From NCBI GenBank assembly GCA_035347995.1, contig DAOPQD010000069.1:1-17065 (forward strand): 17,065 bases of DNA, written 5' to 3'. The stretch is from JAAZNO01 sp012798275 (GTDB taxonomy: Bacteria > Chloroflexota > Anaerolineae > B4-G1 > SLSP01). A program made the translations under genes and the position numbers. Position 1 is the stretch's first letter; every line of letters starts with the position of its first letter. The notes under the pieces are model-generated. The model was given only the letters and a program-made list of their open reading frames with translations. It was not told where the DNA came from and made no database searches. Below, in pieces: positions 1 through 5,951 of the stretch.

Positions 1-179
1 TCCCTGTCCAGGGGCAAGCCATATTCCGCGCGCACCTCAAGACATCGCGGCATCGCCTCACGGATATTTTCCAGCGCTTCTTCTTTAGTGTGCCCCTGAC
101 TCACACACCCTGGAATGGCGGGACACTCGACCACCCATACACCGTCTTCATCGCGATCAAACACCACCGTAAACCTCAT
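1..179 (-). CDS. HicB-family antitoxin, C-terminus beyond the window edge
   Basis: Reading the minus strand from the ATG at 179 gives 59 codons that run off the left edge without a stop. The N-terminus reads MRFTVVFDRDEDGVWVVECP, followed by a PGC(V)SQG turn and HTKEEALENIREA. That is the compact beta-beta-beta-alpha fold signature of the HicB partial-RNase-H-like antitoxins. In type II HicAB systems this protein neutralises the HicA mRNA interferase and often represses its own operon. The start codon overlaps the stop of the upstream 82-codon ORF (ATGA, 176-179), so the two are probably translationally coupled. No HicA is visible; if present it lies left of base 1. Orphan HicB-like proteins are also common, so toxin-antitoxin function is not proven. 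The fragment has no internal stop and its family assignment is fairly secure. Confidence 0.82.
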   Translation of the reverse strand, partial: MRFTVVFDRDEDGVWVVECPAIPGCVSQGHTKEEALENIREAMPRCLEVRAEYGLPLDR

Positions 180-424
180 CGTTGCCTCCAGCCATCTCCA
201 CACGAGAGACGCGCTCCAACTGAGCGCTGGCATTCCCCCATCAACTCCGCCCCCAGGTCGTCCACAGAGCCCCGCTGCGCCTCGCCGCGCCGGCAGGCCT
301 CACGCGCCGCAACGATCTCCGTCGCCAGCTGGAGCCGCCGTTCTTCGATCCAACGCCGGTAAGCGACGTCAGACCACAGCTCTTGCTTCTCGGAAAATGG
401 CTCACGGATGGCCACGGATTTCAC
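176..424 (-). CDS. Small hypothetical ORF (82 codons) coupled to HicB
   Basis: This ORF begins at a GTG (424) and ends in TGA overlapping the ATG of the HicB gene. The central part (about residues 12-60) is a charged, probably helical stretch (WIEERRLQLATEIVAAREAC, then VDDLGAEL). It resembles the C-terminal region of small ribbon-helix-helix (ParD/CopG-like) antitoxins, but I cannot assign a family. It is not HicA. About the first 10 codons lie in dispersed repeat copy A, which ends near 393. No ATG or GTG occurs in frame between the repeat edge and about residue 54, and there is no good Shine-Dalgarno before 424. The gene may therefore have lost its original 5' end when the repeat arrived, or now start inside the repeat. 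The four-base overlap with hicB is the main reason to believe it is translated. Confidence 0.45.
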   Translation of the reverse strand: MKSVAIREPFSEKQELWSDVAYRRWIEERRLQLATEIVAAREACRRGEAQRGSVDDLGAELMGECQRSVGARLSCGDGWRQR

Positions 425-620
425 AGATCAGAAAAGGTGCTGCGAACTTCAGGTCGGCCGCTCCAGAATGAATTCCGGGGCCGACAGGTCAAGTTCGCTG
501 AAGTGCGCTCCCCCAACAACGCGCTTCAGCGCGGTTGGCTCCTGTCAGGCTGGGAATTCCAGCCCCGACCGAACCGCTGAGCCGTTGCAGCCCCGGCTCA
601 CCACTCACATTCTCATTCTC
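393..620 (+). repeat. Dispersed mosaic repeat, copy A (longest form)
   Basis: Three modules are recognisable. The gene-proximal module (about 393-436) starts GAAAATGG and has the direct motif CACGGAT..CACAGATCAG; it matches copies C and D. The middle module (about 463-510) has an imperfect palindrome (CCAGAAT-GA-ATTCCGG, 463-478) and GCTGAAGTGCG (497-507), and matches copy B. The distal module (about 511-620) has CGCGCTTCAGCGCG, then GGTTGGCTCCTGTCAGG and GAACCGCTGAGCCG, and is shared with all copies. GCTGAAGTGCG and CGCGCTTCAGC (520-530) can pair into a stem with one mismatch. The copy fills most of the gap between the BY-kinase stop and the small minus-strand ORF. In 621-667 I see no further gene or clear terminator. 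Confidence 0.8.
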
Positions 621-667
621 GGAGATATGCCGACTGTCATAATTCTTAATCTGCATCCATTTGCGGA

Positions 668-2308
668 TCAGTCTCTGGGAGCACGAGAATGGCGCCTTTT
701 CCCACGGACGCGCTTCTTCTCGCCATCGGCGTCGTAATACTCGCGATAATAATAGTAATAACGGCTGTTGCGCTGTGGCACCTGCGTGAGCACTACCCCC
801 AGCACATTCGCGCCGATCTGCTGCAAGCTGAGCACCGCATCCTGCGCCGCCCCGCGCCGGGTCTTGTTCGCCTCCACCGCCAACAACACCCCGTCCACAG
901 CCTGCGCCAGGACGGCGGCATCCGCCATCGAAAGCACCGGCGGACTATCCACCACCACCACATCGGCCTCCGAAGCCAGCCCCTCCAGCAGCTGCCGCAT
1001 GCGCTGCGAGCCCACCATCTCCACGGGATTGGGTGGCAGAGCCCCCGCCGGCAGCAAACGCAGATCGAAGTCCGCCAGCGGTTGGGTGATGCGCCCATCG
1101 GTCTTTCCTTCCACCAGCGATTCGGTCACCCCCTCCGCGCTGGAAGGGATGTTGAACAGGTGATGCTGTCGCGGACGGCGCAGATCGGCGTCCACCAACG
1201 CCACCCGCAACCCGGATTGCGCCAACACCACCGCCAGATTGGCGGCAGTCACCGTCTTGCCCTCGGACGGCGCCGGGCTTGTCACCAGGATCGTGCGCAG
1301 CTCCTTGTCCACACCGGCAAAACGAAGATTGGTGCGCAGCACACGGAAGTCCTCCGAAACAGAGGCGAGGGGATGATGGGCCGTAATCAGCTCGTCGCTT
1401 TCTTTACCGAACTGCCCGATCACGCCGAGCGTGCTCAATCCCAACACCCGCGACACGTCCTCCGAATTCTTGAGGGTATCATCGAGGTACTCGATCAAGA
1501 ACACCACTCCCAGAGCCAACAGCGCGCCCACCACCCCCGCGAGCGCCGTGTTCTGCAGCTTGTTGGGTCGCACCGGCGCGACGGGCGCACTGGCCGGATC
1601 GAAGATCGTGAGGGTGTTGGACGACTGAATCGCCGAGAGGCGCATCTGCTCATAACTACCGAGCAGGGCGCTGTAAGTGTTGCGGTAGCTCGTCAGCGCA
1701 GTTTCCAGCCGGGCGCGCTCCGCCAGAGATTCGGAATCGTTGGCCGAACCCAGGGCGAGCAACTCCCGCTGCGTCTCCTCGATCTTCACCGGCAATTCCT
1801 GCAGCTGCTTCTCGATGTTGCTGAGCGAAGCGGCATAACGCTCCTCCTGCAGCTGGCGATTCTGATCCACAAACACCTCGGCCACCGTGTTGGCGATCAT
1901 GGCCGCCAGTTCGGGATCGGTGCTCTCCGCGTTGAGGCTTAACAGCTGCGTGTCGCGGACCACGGAGACCGAGACGCCGCCAGGCAGGGAAGATAACCCT
2001 AACCGGCGCTGCGTTTCTTCCAGCACCGGTCGCGCCGTGAGCATCTCCGCATAGGTAGAAGCCAGGCGCTCGCTGGTGAGCAAAGCGGTGTAATCGGTGA
2101 CGTTAGCAGCCGGCGCCTGTTGCACCAGCAATGTGGCCGTCGCACTGTAGACCGGGGTCATCCGCGAGCTGATCACATAGGCACTGCCTGCGGCGAGCAC
2201 CGTACAGGCCACAATCAGCCACCACCAACGCAGGAAAGTCTGCCAGTATTTCTGTAGATCAATTTCCCCACCCACGTCCGTCGGCGCAGTTTCAAAAGTC
2301 ATCGTCAT
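668..2308 (-). CDS. Wzz/BY-kinase: polysaccharide co-polymerase fused to tyrosine autokinase
   Basis: This 546-residue inner-membrane protein should control polymerisation and export of an extracellular or capsular polysaccharide. It has an N-terminal Wzz domain with a first membrane helix at about 29-47, a periplasmic, partly coiled-coil region (about 75-235), a Pro-rich segment before the second helix (about 254-274), and a cytoplasmic kinase domain. Kinase motifs are Walker A SPAPSEGKT (344-352), Walker A' ALVDADLRRP (370-379) and Walker B VVVVDSPP (450-457). The tail carries the autophosphorylated tyrosine cluster, five Tyr in a row at 517-521 plus 524-525, then a strongly basic end. The fused layout is that of Wzc rather than the split CapA/CapB form. 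I chose the ATG at 2308, preceded by AAGGAG; the frame stays open further upstream, but that part has low-quality composition and overlaps repeat B. No glycosyltransferase lies beside it. Confidence 0.93.
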   Translation of the reverse strand: MTMTFETAPTDVGGEIDLQKYWQTFLRWWWLIVACTVLAAGSAYVISSRMTPVYSATATLLVQQAPAANVTDYTALLTSERLASTYAEMLTARPVLEETQRRLGLSSLPGGVSVSVVRDTQLLSLNAESTDPELAAMIANTVAEVFVDQNRQLQEERYAASLSNIEKQLQELPVKIEETQRELLALGSANDSESLAERARLETALTSYRNTYSALLGSYEQMRLSAIQSSNTLTIFDPASAPVAPVRPNKLQNTALAGVVGALLALGVVFLIEYLDDTLKNSEDVSRVLGLSTLGVIGQFGKESDELITAHHPLASVSEDFRVLRTNLRFAGVDKELRTILVTSPAPSEGKTVTAANLAVVLAQSGLRVALVDADLRRPRQHHLFNIPSSAEGVTESLVEGKTDGRITQPLADFDLRLLPAGALPPNPVEMVGSQRMRQLLEGLASEADVVVVDSPPVLSMADAAVLAQAVDGVLLAVEANKTRRGAAQDAVLSLQQIGANVLGVVLTQVPQRNSRYYYYYREYYDADGEKKRVRGKRRHSRAPRD

Positions 2309-2384
2309 CACGTACTCCTTGCATGCATGTCCAGGCCAGACCCAGGGAGAGGAAAAAAACGTTGCTGATGGCCACCTGGAAAAG

Positions 2385-2412
2385 ATTTTAACACGGCAGG
2401 AAGAAAACGCAA
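2385..2412 (-). promoter_or_regulatory. Putative sigma-70 promoter of the BY-kinase gene
   Basis: On the minus strand TTGCGT (2412-2407) and TAAAAT (2390-2385) are separated by 16 bases, with a TG one base before the -10 (extended -10 form). The start codon at 2308 lies about 70 bases downstream. Repeat copy B lies upstream of this promoter rather than in the leader. The call is by consensus only. Confidence 0.45.
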
Positions 2413-2458
2413 GTCTTCTCAGAAAAATAGGCGAACGAGCGAGAAAGCGAAAAAGCCC

Positions 2459-2618
2459 GCCCCGGAATGAATTCCGGGTCTGCAACGTCAAGCGTGCTGA
2501 AGCGCGCTCCTCAAACAACGCGCTTCAGCGCGGGTGGCGCCTGTCAGGCTGGGGAACCCCTCCCCAACCGAACTGGCGAACCGCCGCAACCCCGGCTCAC
2601 GGCTCACATTTTTCCACA
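2459..2618 (+). repeat. Dispersed mosaic repeat, copy B
   Basis: This copy has the middle and distal modules seen in copy A but lacks the gene-proximal CACGAAT-type module. It contains a perfect inverted repeat CCCGGAAT-GA-ATTCCGGG (2461-2478). It also has an 11-bp perfect hairpin, GCTGAAGCGCG (2496-2506) pairing with CGCGCTTCAGC (2519-2529) across a 12-base loop. The distal part (GGTGGCGCCTGTCAGG, then GAACTGGCGAACCG and CCCCGGCTCACGGCTCACA) matches copy A closely. It sits in the divergent gap between the BY-kinase gene and the FtsB-like gene, oriented relative to the BY-kinase gene as the other copies are to theirs. The rest of the gap (2619-2690) shows no gene. Confidence 0.82.
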
Positions 2619-2690
2619 CACGACGTCTACCAGCACCAGGCGCCTCCTCACGAGGCAAAATGCCGCCTCATTCTGAACTGGCCCCTCCCA

Positions 2691-2717
2691 TTGACTTTGC
2701 CGGAGGCGTGCTATACT
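2691..2717 (+). promoter_or_regulatory. Putative sigma-70 promoter of the FtsB-like/ABC operon
   Basis: TTGACT (2691-2696) and TATACT (2712-2717) are spaced by 15 bases. The short spacing is offset by a TGC immediately before the -10, an extended -10 element. The predicted start of transcription is about 45 bases before the ATG at 2772, which has a CAGGAG ribosome site at 2758-2763. Confidence 0.6.
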
Positions 2718-2771
2718 TGGGATACTGAAAGCCGCACGAATGTTGCCATGTAACACACAGGAGCCAAAACG

Positions 2772-3173
2772 ATGAGCGACAAGTCCAAACAACCCACCCT
2801 TCGCCGCATTTCCTGGCTGATGTGGGGCATCCTGGCCGTGGTGATCGTGCTCCTCATCTCCGCCTTCGGGCAGGCCCTGACGCTCAACGCGACATTGCGC
2901 GAGAAAGTCGCCACGCTCGAACCGCTGCTCGCCGAACAACAACGCCTCAACACCACCCTCGAGGCGCAGCTGGAGTACGTGCAAAGCGACGCCTACGTCG
3001 AAGCCTGGGCGCAGGAACGCGCCGGCATGGCTCGCCCCGGCGAGACGCTCGTCGTCCCCCTCGCTGCGACCCCGACGCCCACCCCTACCCCCCTGCCCGT
3101 CCTCACGCCAGCCGTCACGCCCACGCCCGAACCCTTTTGGGTCCAATGGTGGCAGGCGCTCTTCGGTGAGTGA
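2772..3173 (+). CDS. FtsB/DivIC-like septum formation initiator with Thr-Pro tail
   Basis: This 133-residue protein has a short basic cytoplasmic N-terminus, one membrane helix (about 14-33) and a coiled coil (about 38-70). The segment YVEAWAQERAGMARPGE (75-91) follows, and is the characteristic C-terminal signature of FtsB/DivIC proteins (usually YVE..AR..LG...PGE). In the known family these proteins bind FtsL and FtsQ/DivIB and help activate septal peptidoglycan synthesis. Residues 99-120 are a run of Thr-Pro repeats, a likely surface-exposed extension, followed by a Trp-rich end (WVQWW, 123-127). The last eight bases overlap the start of the ABC ATPase gene, so the two are probably translated together. 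A divisome protein in a transporter operon is unexpected; the link may only be transcriptional. Confidence 0.82.
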   Translation: MSDKSKQPTLRRISWLMWGILAVVIVLLISAFGQALTLNATLREKVATLEPLLAEQQRLNTTLEAQLEYVQSDAYVEAWAQERAGMARPGETLVVPLAATPTPTPTPLPVLTPAVTPTPEPFWVQWWQALFGE

Positions 3174-3969
3174 ACGGCCGCCCGCGCCCATGCTCGAAGC
3201 CTGTGGGCTGCACTTCGCCTATGCCGGGCGCCCGCCCCTTTTCGTGGAGTTTTCGTGGTCCGTGGCCGCCGGCGAGACCTGGGCCGTGCTCGGGCCTTCT
3301 GGTTGCGGCAAGAGCACGCTGCTCATGCTGGCGGCGGGATTGCTGCGCCCCCAACAGGGCGACGTGCGCGTGGCCGGCGCGACGCTTCACCGCCCCCGTC
3401 CCCGCACCGGGCTGATCCTCCAGGAGTACGGCCTGCTTCCCTGGGCCACCGTGCGCCAAAACGTCGCCCTGGGACTGGACATCCGCCGCTTCTACGGCCC
3501 GGACGGACGCCATGCGCCGCAAGACGAACGGTTAGAGGATCACGCCGCGCGGGTGGACTACTGGCTGGAACGCCTGGGCATCGCCCCGCTGGCAGACGCC
3601 TATCCGGCGCAGCTCTCCGGCGGAGAACGCCAGCGTACCGCGATCGCACGCACGCTCGCCCTCAACCCCGACCTGCTGCTGATGGATGAGCCGTTTTCCT
3701 CGCTGGACGCGCCCACCCGCGAGGCCCTCCAGATCCTCACGTTGACCCTCTGCCGGGAGCAGCAGCTGACGGTGATCCTGGTCACGCACGCCCTCGAAGA
3801 GGCCGCCTTCGTCGGACAGCGCATTCTGCTGTTGGGCCGCCCGCCCCATCACGTCCCCTGCATCATCGAAGCCCCCCACCCTCACGAGGCCGCCTATCGC
3901 CACACGCCGGCCTATCAAGCGCTGTGCGCGGAATTGCGCGAGCGGTTGGAAGCGGAGGAATGCTCATGA
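3166..3969 (+). CDS. ABC transporter ATPase, NitT/TauT (SsuB/TauB) class
   Basis: A 267-residue cytoplasmic ATPase energising the permease encoded next. All motifs are intact: Walker A GPSGCGKST (43-51), Q-loop at Gln86 in LQEYGLLPW, signature LSGGERQ (150-156), Walker B LLLMDEP (169-175), D-loop SSLD and switch His208. The LLPW after the Q-loop is typical of the nitrate/taurine/aliphatic-sulfonate importer class. The GTG at 3166 overlaps the preceding gene; the ATG at 3190 (residue 9) is an alternative start. The cargo cannot be read from the sequence: sulfonates, nitrate-type anions, thiamine precursors and others are all carried by this class. No periplasmic binding protein gene is in the window. 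Confidence 0.92.
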   Translation: MSERPPAPMLEACGLHFAYAGRPPLFVEFSWSVAAGETWAVLGPSGCGKSTLLMLAAGLLRPQQGDVRVAGATLHRPRPRTGLILQEYGLLPWATVRQNVALGLDIRRFYGPDGRHAPQDERLEDHAARVDYWLERLGIAPLADAYPAQLSGGERQRTAIARTLALNPDLLLMDEPFSSLDAPTREALQILTLTLCREQQLTVILVTHALEEAAFVGQRILLLGRPPHHVPCIIEAPHPHEAAYRHTPAYQALCAELRERLEAEECS

Positions 3970-4721
3970 CCGACGTCCGCCGCCGGGACGTGCTGCTCGC
4001 CCTGCTGGCGCTGCTGCTGCTCTGGCAGCTCGTCGCCGCGCTCGCGCAGATTCCCCTCCTGCCGCCGCCCTCGCTGGTAGTGACGACCTTTGTCCGCGAA
4101 GTGCCCCGGGGGCTGGGGCGCCATGCCCTGGCCAGTCTGTACCGGGTGGTCGCGAGCATTGCGCTGGCCGTGCTGGCCGCGGCGCCCCTGGGATTAGCGC
4201 TGGGACAGAGCGTGCGGCTCAATCGCCTGGCAGCTCCCTTCATCTACTTGCTGTACCCCATCCCCAAAGTCGCCCTGGCACCCATCGTACTGCTGCTGCT
4301 GGGAGTGGGCGAGCTGCCCAAAATCGTCCTCATTTTCCTGATCCTGTTCTTTCAGATCCTGGTGCTCGTGCGCGACAGCGCCGCCGCCATCCGGCCCGAA
4401 CTCGTGCTCAGCGTGCGCAGTCTGGGCGCCGGAAGACGGGCGCTGTTTCGCTTTGTGTACCTCCCCGCGAGCCTGCCCGCAGTGCTCACCGCCATCCGCC
4501 AATCCATCGGCACGGCAGTTGCACTCCTGTACGTCGCCGAACTCTTCGCCACACGCTGGGGGTTGGGATATTACATCTACCTCAACGGCAGCACCCTCTT
4601 CAACTACCCGGCGATGTACGCCGGCGTGCTGGCCATGAGCCTCTTGGGACTGGGCCTGTACTTTGCAGTGGACGCCCTGGAGCAACGGCTTTGCCGCTGG
4701 CAGGCCCCATCGCCCCGTTGA
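3966..4721 (+). CDS. ABC transporter permease, NitT/TauT (SsuC/TauC) class
   Basis: A 251-residue integral membrane subunit with about six hydrophobic helices (first at about 8-28). The cytoplasmic EAA-type loop is at about 149-171, with the pattern RSLGAGRRALFRFVYLPASL that docks on the ATPase. The ATG at 3966 overlaps the stop of the ATPase gene (ATGA) and has GGAGG at 3954-3958, giving good spacing. The frame is open further upstream inside the ATPase gene and an ATG at 3960 is possible, but less well placed. Together with the ATPase this would form a classical importer, but it needs a separate substrate-binding lipoprotein that is not encoded here. The gene ends just before the promoter of the TetR gene. 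Confidence 0.9.
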   Translation: MTDVRRRDVLLALLALLLLWQLVAALAQIPLLPPPSLVVTTFVREVPRGLGRHALASLYRVVASIALAVLAAAPLGLALGQSVRLNRLAAPFIYLLYPIPKVALAPIVLLLLGVGELPKIVLIFLILFFQILVLVRDSAAAIRPELVLSVRSLGAGRRALFRFVYLPASLPAVLTAIRQSIGTAVALLYVAELFATRWGLGYYIYLNGSTLFNYPAMYAGVLAMSLLGLGLYFAVDALEQRLCRWQAPSPR

Positions 4722-4724
4722 AAA

Positions 4725-4752
4725 TTGTCTCCCCCCTGCTTCATGCTATAAT
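4725..4752 (+). promoter_or_regulatory. Putative sigma-70 promoter of the TetR gene
   Basis: TTGTCT (4725-4730), a 16-base spacer and a perfect TATAAT (4747-4752), preceded by TGC to make an extended -10. It lies directly before the tandem operator-like sites and about 30 bases before the start codon, so transcription would begin within the first site. Confidence 0.7.
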
Positions 4753-4780
4753 GACCACAGTCAACTATGACCGGAGTCAA
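4752..4780 (+). promoter_or_regulatory. Two tandem operator-like sites for TetR autoregulation
   Basis: TGACCACAGTCAA (4752-4764) and TGACCGGAGTCAA (4768-4780) form a direct repeat with a 16-base period, differing at two positions. Each contains the palindrome TGAC-N4-GTCA. Together they cover the region from the end of the -10 to the start codon, and the second includes the GGAG ribosome site (4773-4776). This is the expected place for a TetR repressor to block its own expression; that it is bound by this TetR is inferred. Confidence 0.6.
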
Positions 4781-4782
4781 TC

Positions 4783-5403
4783 ATGGCCGAAAATGAGACT
4801 GGGCACACCGGAGCCTCCCGTTGGGAACGGCGTAAGGAGCAAACCCATCGCCGGCTGCTGGACGCAGCCGCGACGCTCTTCCTGGAAAAGGACTTCGAGG
4901 CCACGACAGTGGAAGAGATCGCCGCGCTGGCGGATGTCGCCAAAGGCACCTTCTTCAACTACTTCGAAAGCAAAGAGGCGCTACTGGCGACGTTGCTGGC
5001 CGGGCAACTCGACGCCCTCCTGGAAGACCTGCCGGGCGTCGGACAACCGGCGCTCGCGCGCATTCGCTTGCTGCTCCAGAGAATCTGGGGCGTCTTCGAG
5101 CCCTATCAGCACCTCAGCCATCACTTGTTCACCTGCAACATGGCGTCGCCAGGGACGGAGCGCCCCCGGCCCGTCGTTCAGGCGATCAGTCAGCTGCTGG
5201 GCGAGGGACAGCTGCACGGCGACATCCGGCCGGACGTGAACGTAGAGATCGCCGCGACGCTCATCGCCATGCACTTTCTGCAAGTCTGCGTCCACCCCCA
5301 TGCGGCCGCCTGCGCCCCTCCCGTAGCAGGGCCAGCGCTCCTGGATGCAGGTCTGGACATCCTGGCGCACGGCATAGCGGCGCCGGACGATCCGGCGGGC
5401 TAA
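4783..5403 (+). CDS. TetR/AcrR-family transcriptional regulator
   Basis: A 206-residue protein with the N-terminal TetR DNA-binding domain at about 20-67. The pattern is RRLLDAAATLFLEKDFEATT, then VEEIAALADVAKGTFFNYF and ESKEALL; the KGTFFNYF segment is the recognition helix. The rest is a helical ligand-binding or dimer domain with no sequence clue to its ligand. The ATG at 4783 is preceded by GGAG at suitable spacing. The gene has its own promoter, covered by two candidate operator sites, so negative autoregulation is likely. It follows the ABC permease by about 60 bases, so the transporter could be a second target, but no copy of the TGAC-N4-GTCA pair is evident at the transporter operon promoter (2691-2771). 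Confidence 0.93.
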   Translation: MAENETGHTGASRWERRKEQTHRRLLDAAATLFLEKDFEATTVEEIAALADVAKGTFFNYFESKEALLATLLAGQLDALLEDLPGVGQPALARIRLLLQRIWGVFEPYQHLSHHLFTCNMASPGTERPRPVVQAISQLLGEGQLHGDIRPDVNVEIAATLIAMHFLQVCVHPHAAACAPPVAGPALLDAGLDILAHGIAAPDDPAG

Positions 5404-5464
5404 ATTGCCGGCAGAGGGAGCGACGCGGGACTTGAATTGCCTTCTGGCTTGTCTTTTTGCTTCC

Positions 5465-5493
5465 TTGACAATCCACTGTTCCTGTGGTAACCT
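5465..5493 (+). promoter_or_regulatory. Putative sigma-70 promoter of the Roadblock-V4R-regulator operon
   Basis: A perfect TTGACA (5465-5470), a 17-base spacer and TAACCT (5488-5493) with TGG just before it. The -10 is imperfect, but the TG extension and ideal spacing support it. The first gene starts at 5547 with GGAGG at 5533-5537. Confidence 0.6.
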
Positions 5494-5546
5494 TTTTATA
5501 ACTTGAACCCGAATAGCTTTTATCCCCAAATCGGAGGAAATCAACA

Positions 5547-5924
5547 ATGTCAAGTCGGCGGTCGCGAACAGAACAGATGGTTGAGCGGTTGCGGGATTTG
5601 CAAGTCAGCAGTCCCGACATCGAAGCAGCAGCAATCGTCAGCGTGGATGGCCTCCCCATCGCTTCATCGCTGCCTCAAGGAGTGGAGGAAGATCGCGTTT
5701 CCGCAATGTCAGCCGCGATGCTCTCCCTCGGTGAACGCATCGCGACCGAATTAGGCCGGGGAATGTTGGATGAAGTCTACGTCAAGGGTGAGAAGGGCTA
5801 CGTCATCCTCCGCGCTGTGGGTGAGGAAGCCGTGCTCACAGTCCTGGCGCGCCAGCAAGCCAAGCTGGGGCTTCTGTTCCTGGACATGCGCCGGGCGGCT
5901 GAAGAGCTGGCTGCAATTCTGTAG
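5547..5924 (+). CDS. Roadblock/LC7-domain protein (MglB-like)
   Basis: A 125-residue, single-domain soluble protein. It opens with a short helix (MVERLRDLQ). The Roadblock core follows: SPDIEAAAIVSVDGLPIASS, a Glu/Asp-rich turn, and the long helix VSAMSAAMLSLGERIATELG. Next come the strands DEVYVKGEKGYVILRAV and AVLTVLARQ, and a closing helix to the end. In known systems such proteins (MglB is the model) dimerise and act as activators or regulators of Ras-like small GTPases, or as scaffolds. No GTPase is encoded nearby. It is the first gene of a three-gene set, with only 27 bases between it and the V4R gene, and shows no membrane segment. Confidence 0.88.
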   Translation: MSSRRSRTEQMVERLRDLQVSSPDIEAAAIVSVDGLPIASSLPQGVEEDRVSAMSAAMLSLGERIATELGRGMLDEVYVKGEKGYVILRAVGEEAVLTVLARQQAKLGLLFLDMRRAAEELAAIL

Positions 5925-5951
5925 TACGGTGTAACAACAAGGAGGAATTCC

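Noticed and set aside
393..620. Repeat copy A as an insertion sequence or CRISPR leader
   Set aside because: No transposase, no terminal inverted repeats flanked by a target duplication, and no regular spacer pattern are visible; it is a short, non-coding dispersed element.
689..1942. A 417-codon plus-strand frame opposite the BY-kinase gene
   Set aside because: It is an antisense shadow rich in His, Arg and Gln; the minus-strand frame has every BY-kinase motif.
2309..2518. N-terminal extension of the BY-kinase frame
   Set aside because: It would translate part of repeat copy B and the promoter region, and the Wzz domain begins properly at the ATG at 2308, which has a good ribosome site.
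3060..3130. ACGCCCAC-type short tandem repeats as a possible microsatellite or CRISPR-like array
   Set aside because: They encode the Thr-Pro repeats of the FtsB-like protein in frame; there are no spacers.
5404..5464. Possible intrinsic terminator after the TetR gene (GCC-TTCT-GGC followed by TTGTCTTTTT)
   Set aside because: The stem has only three or four pairs and would not be stable enough to call.
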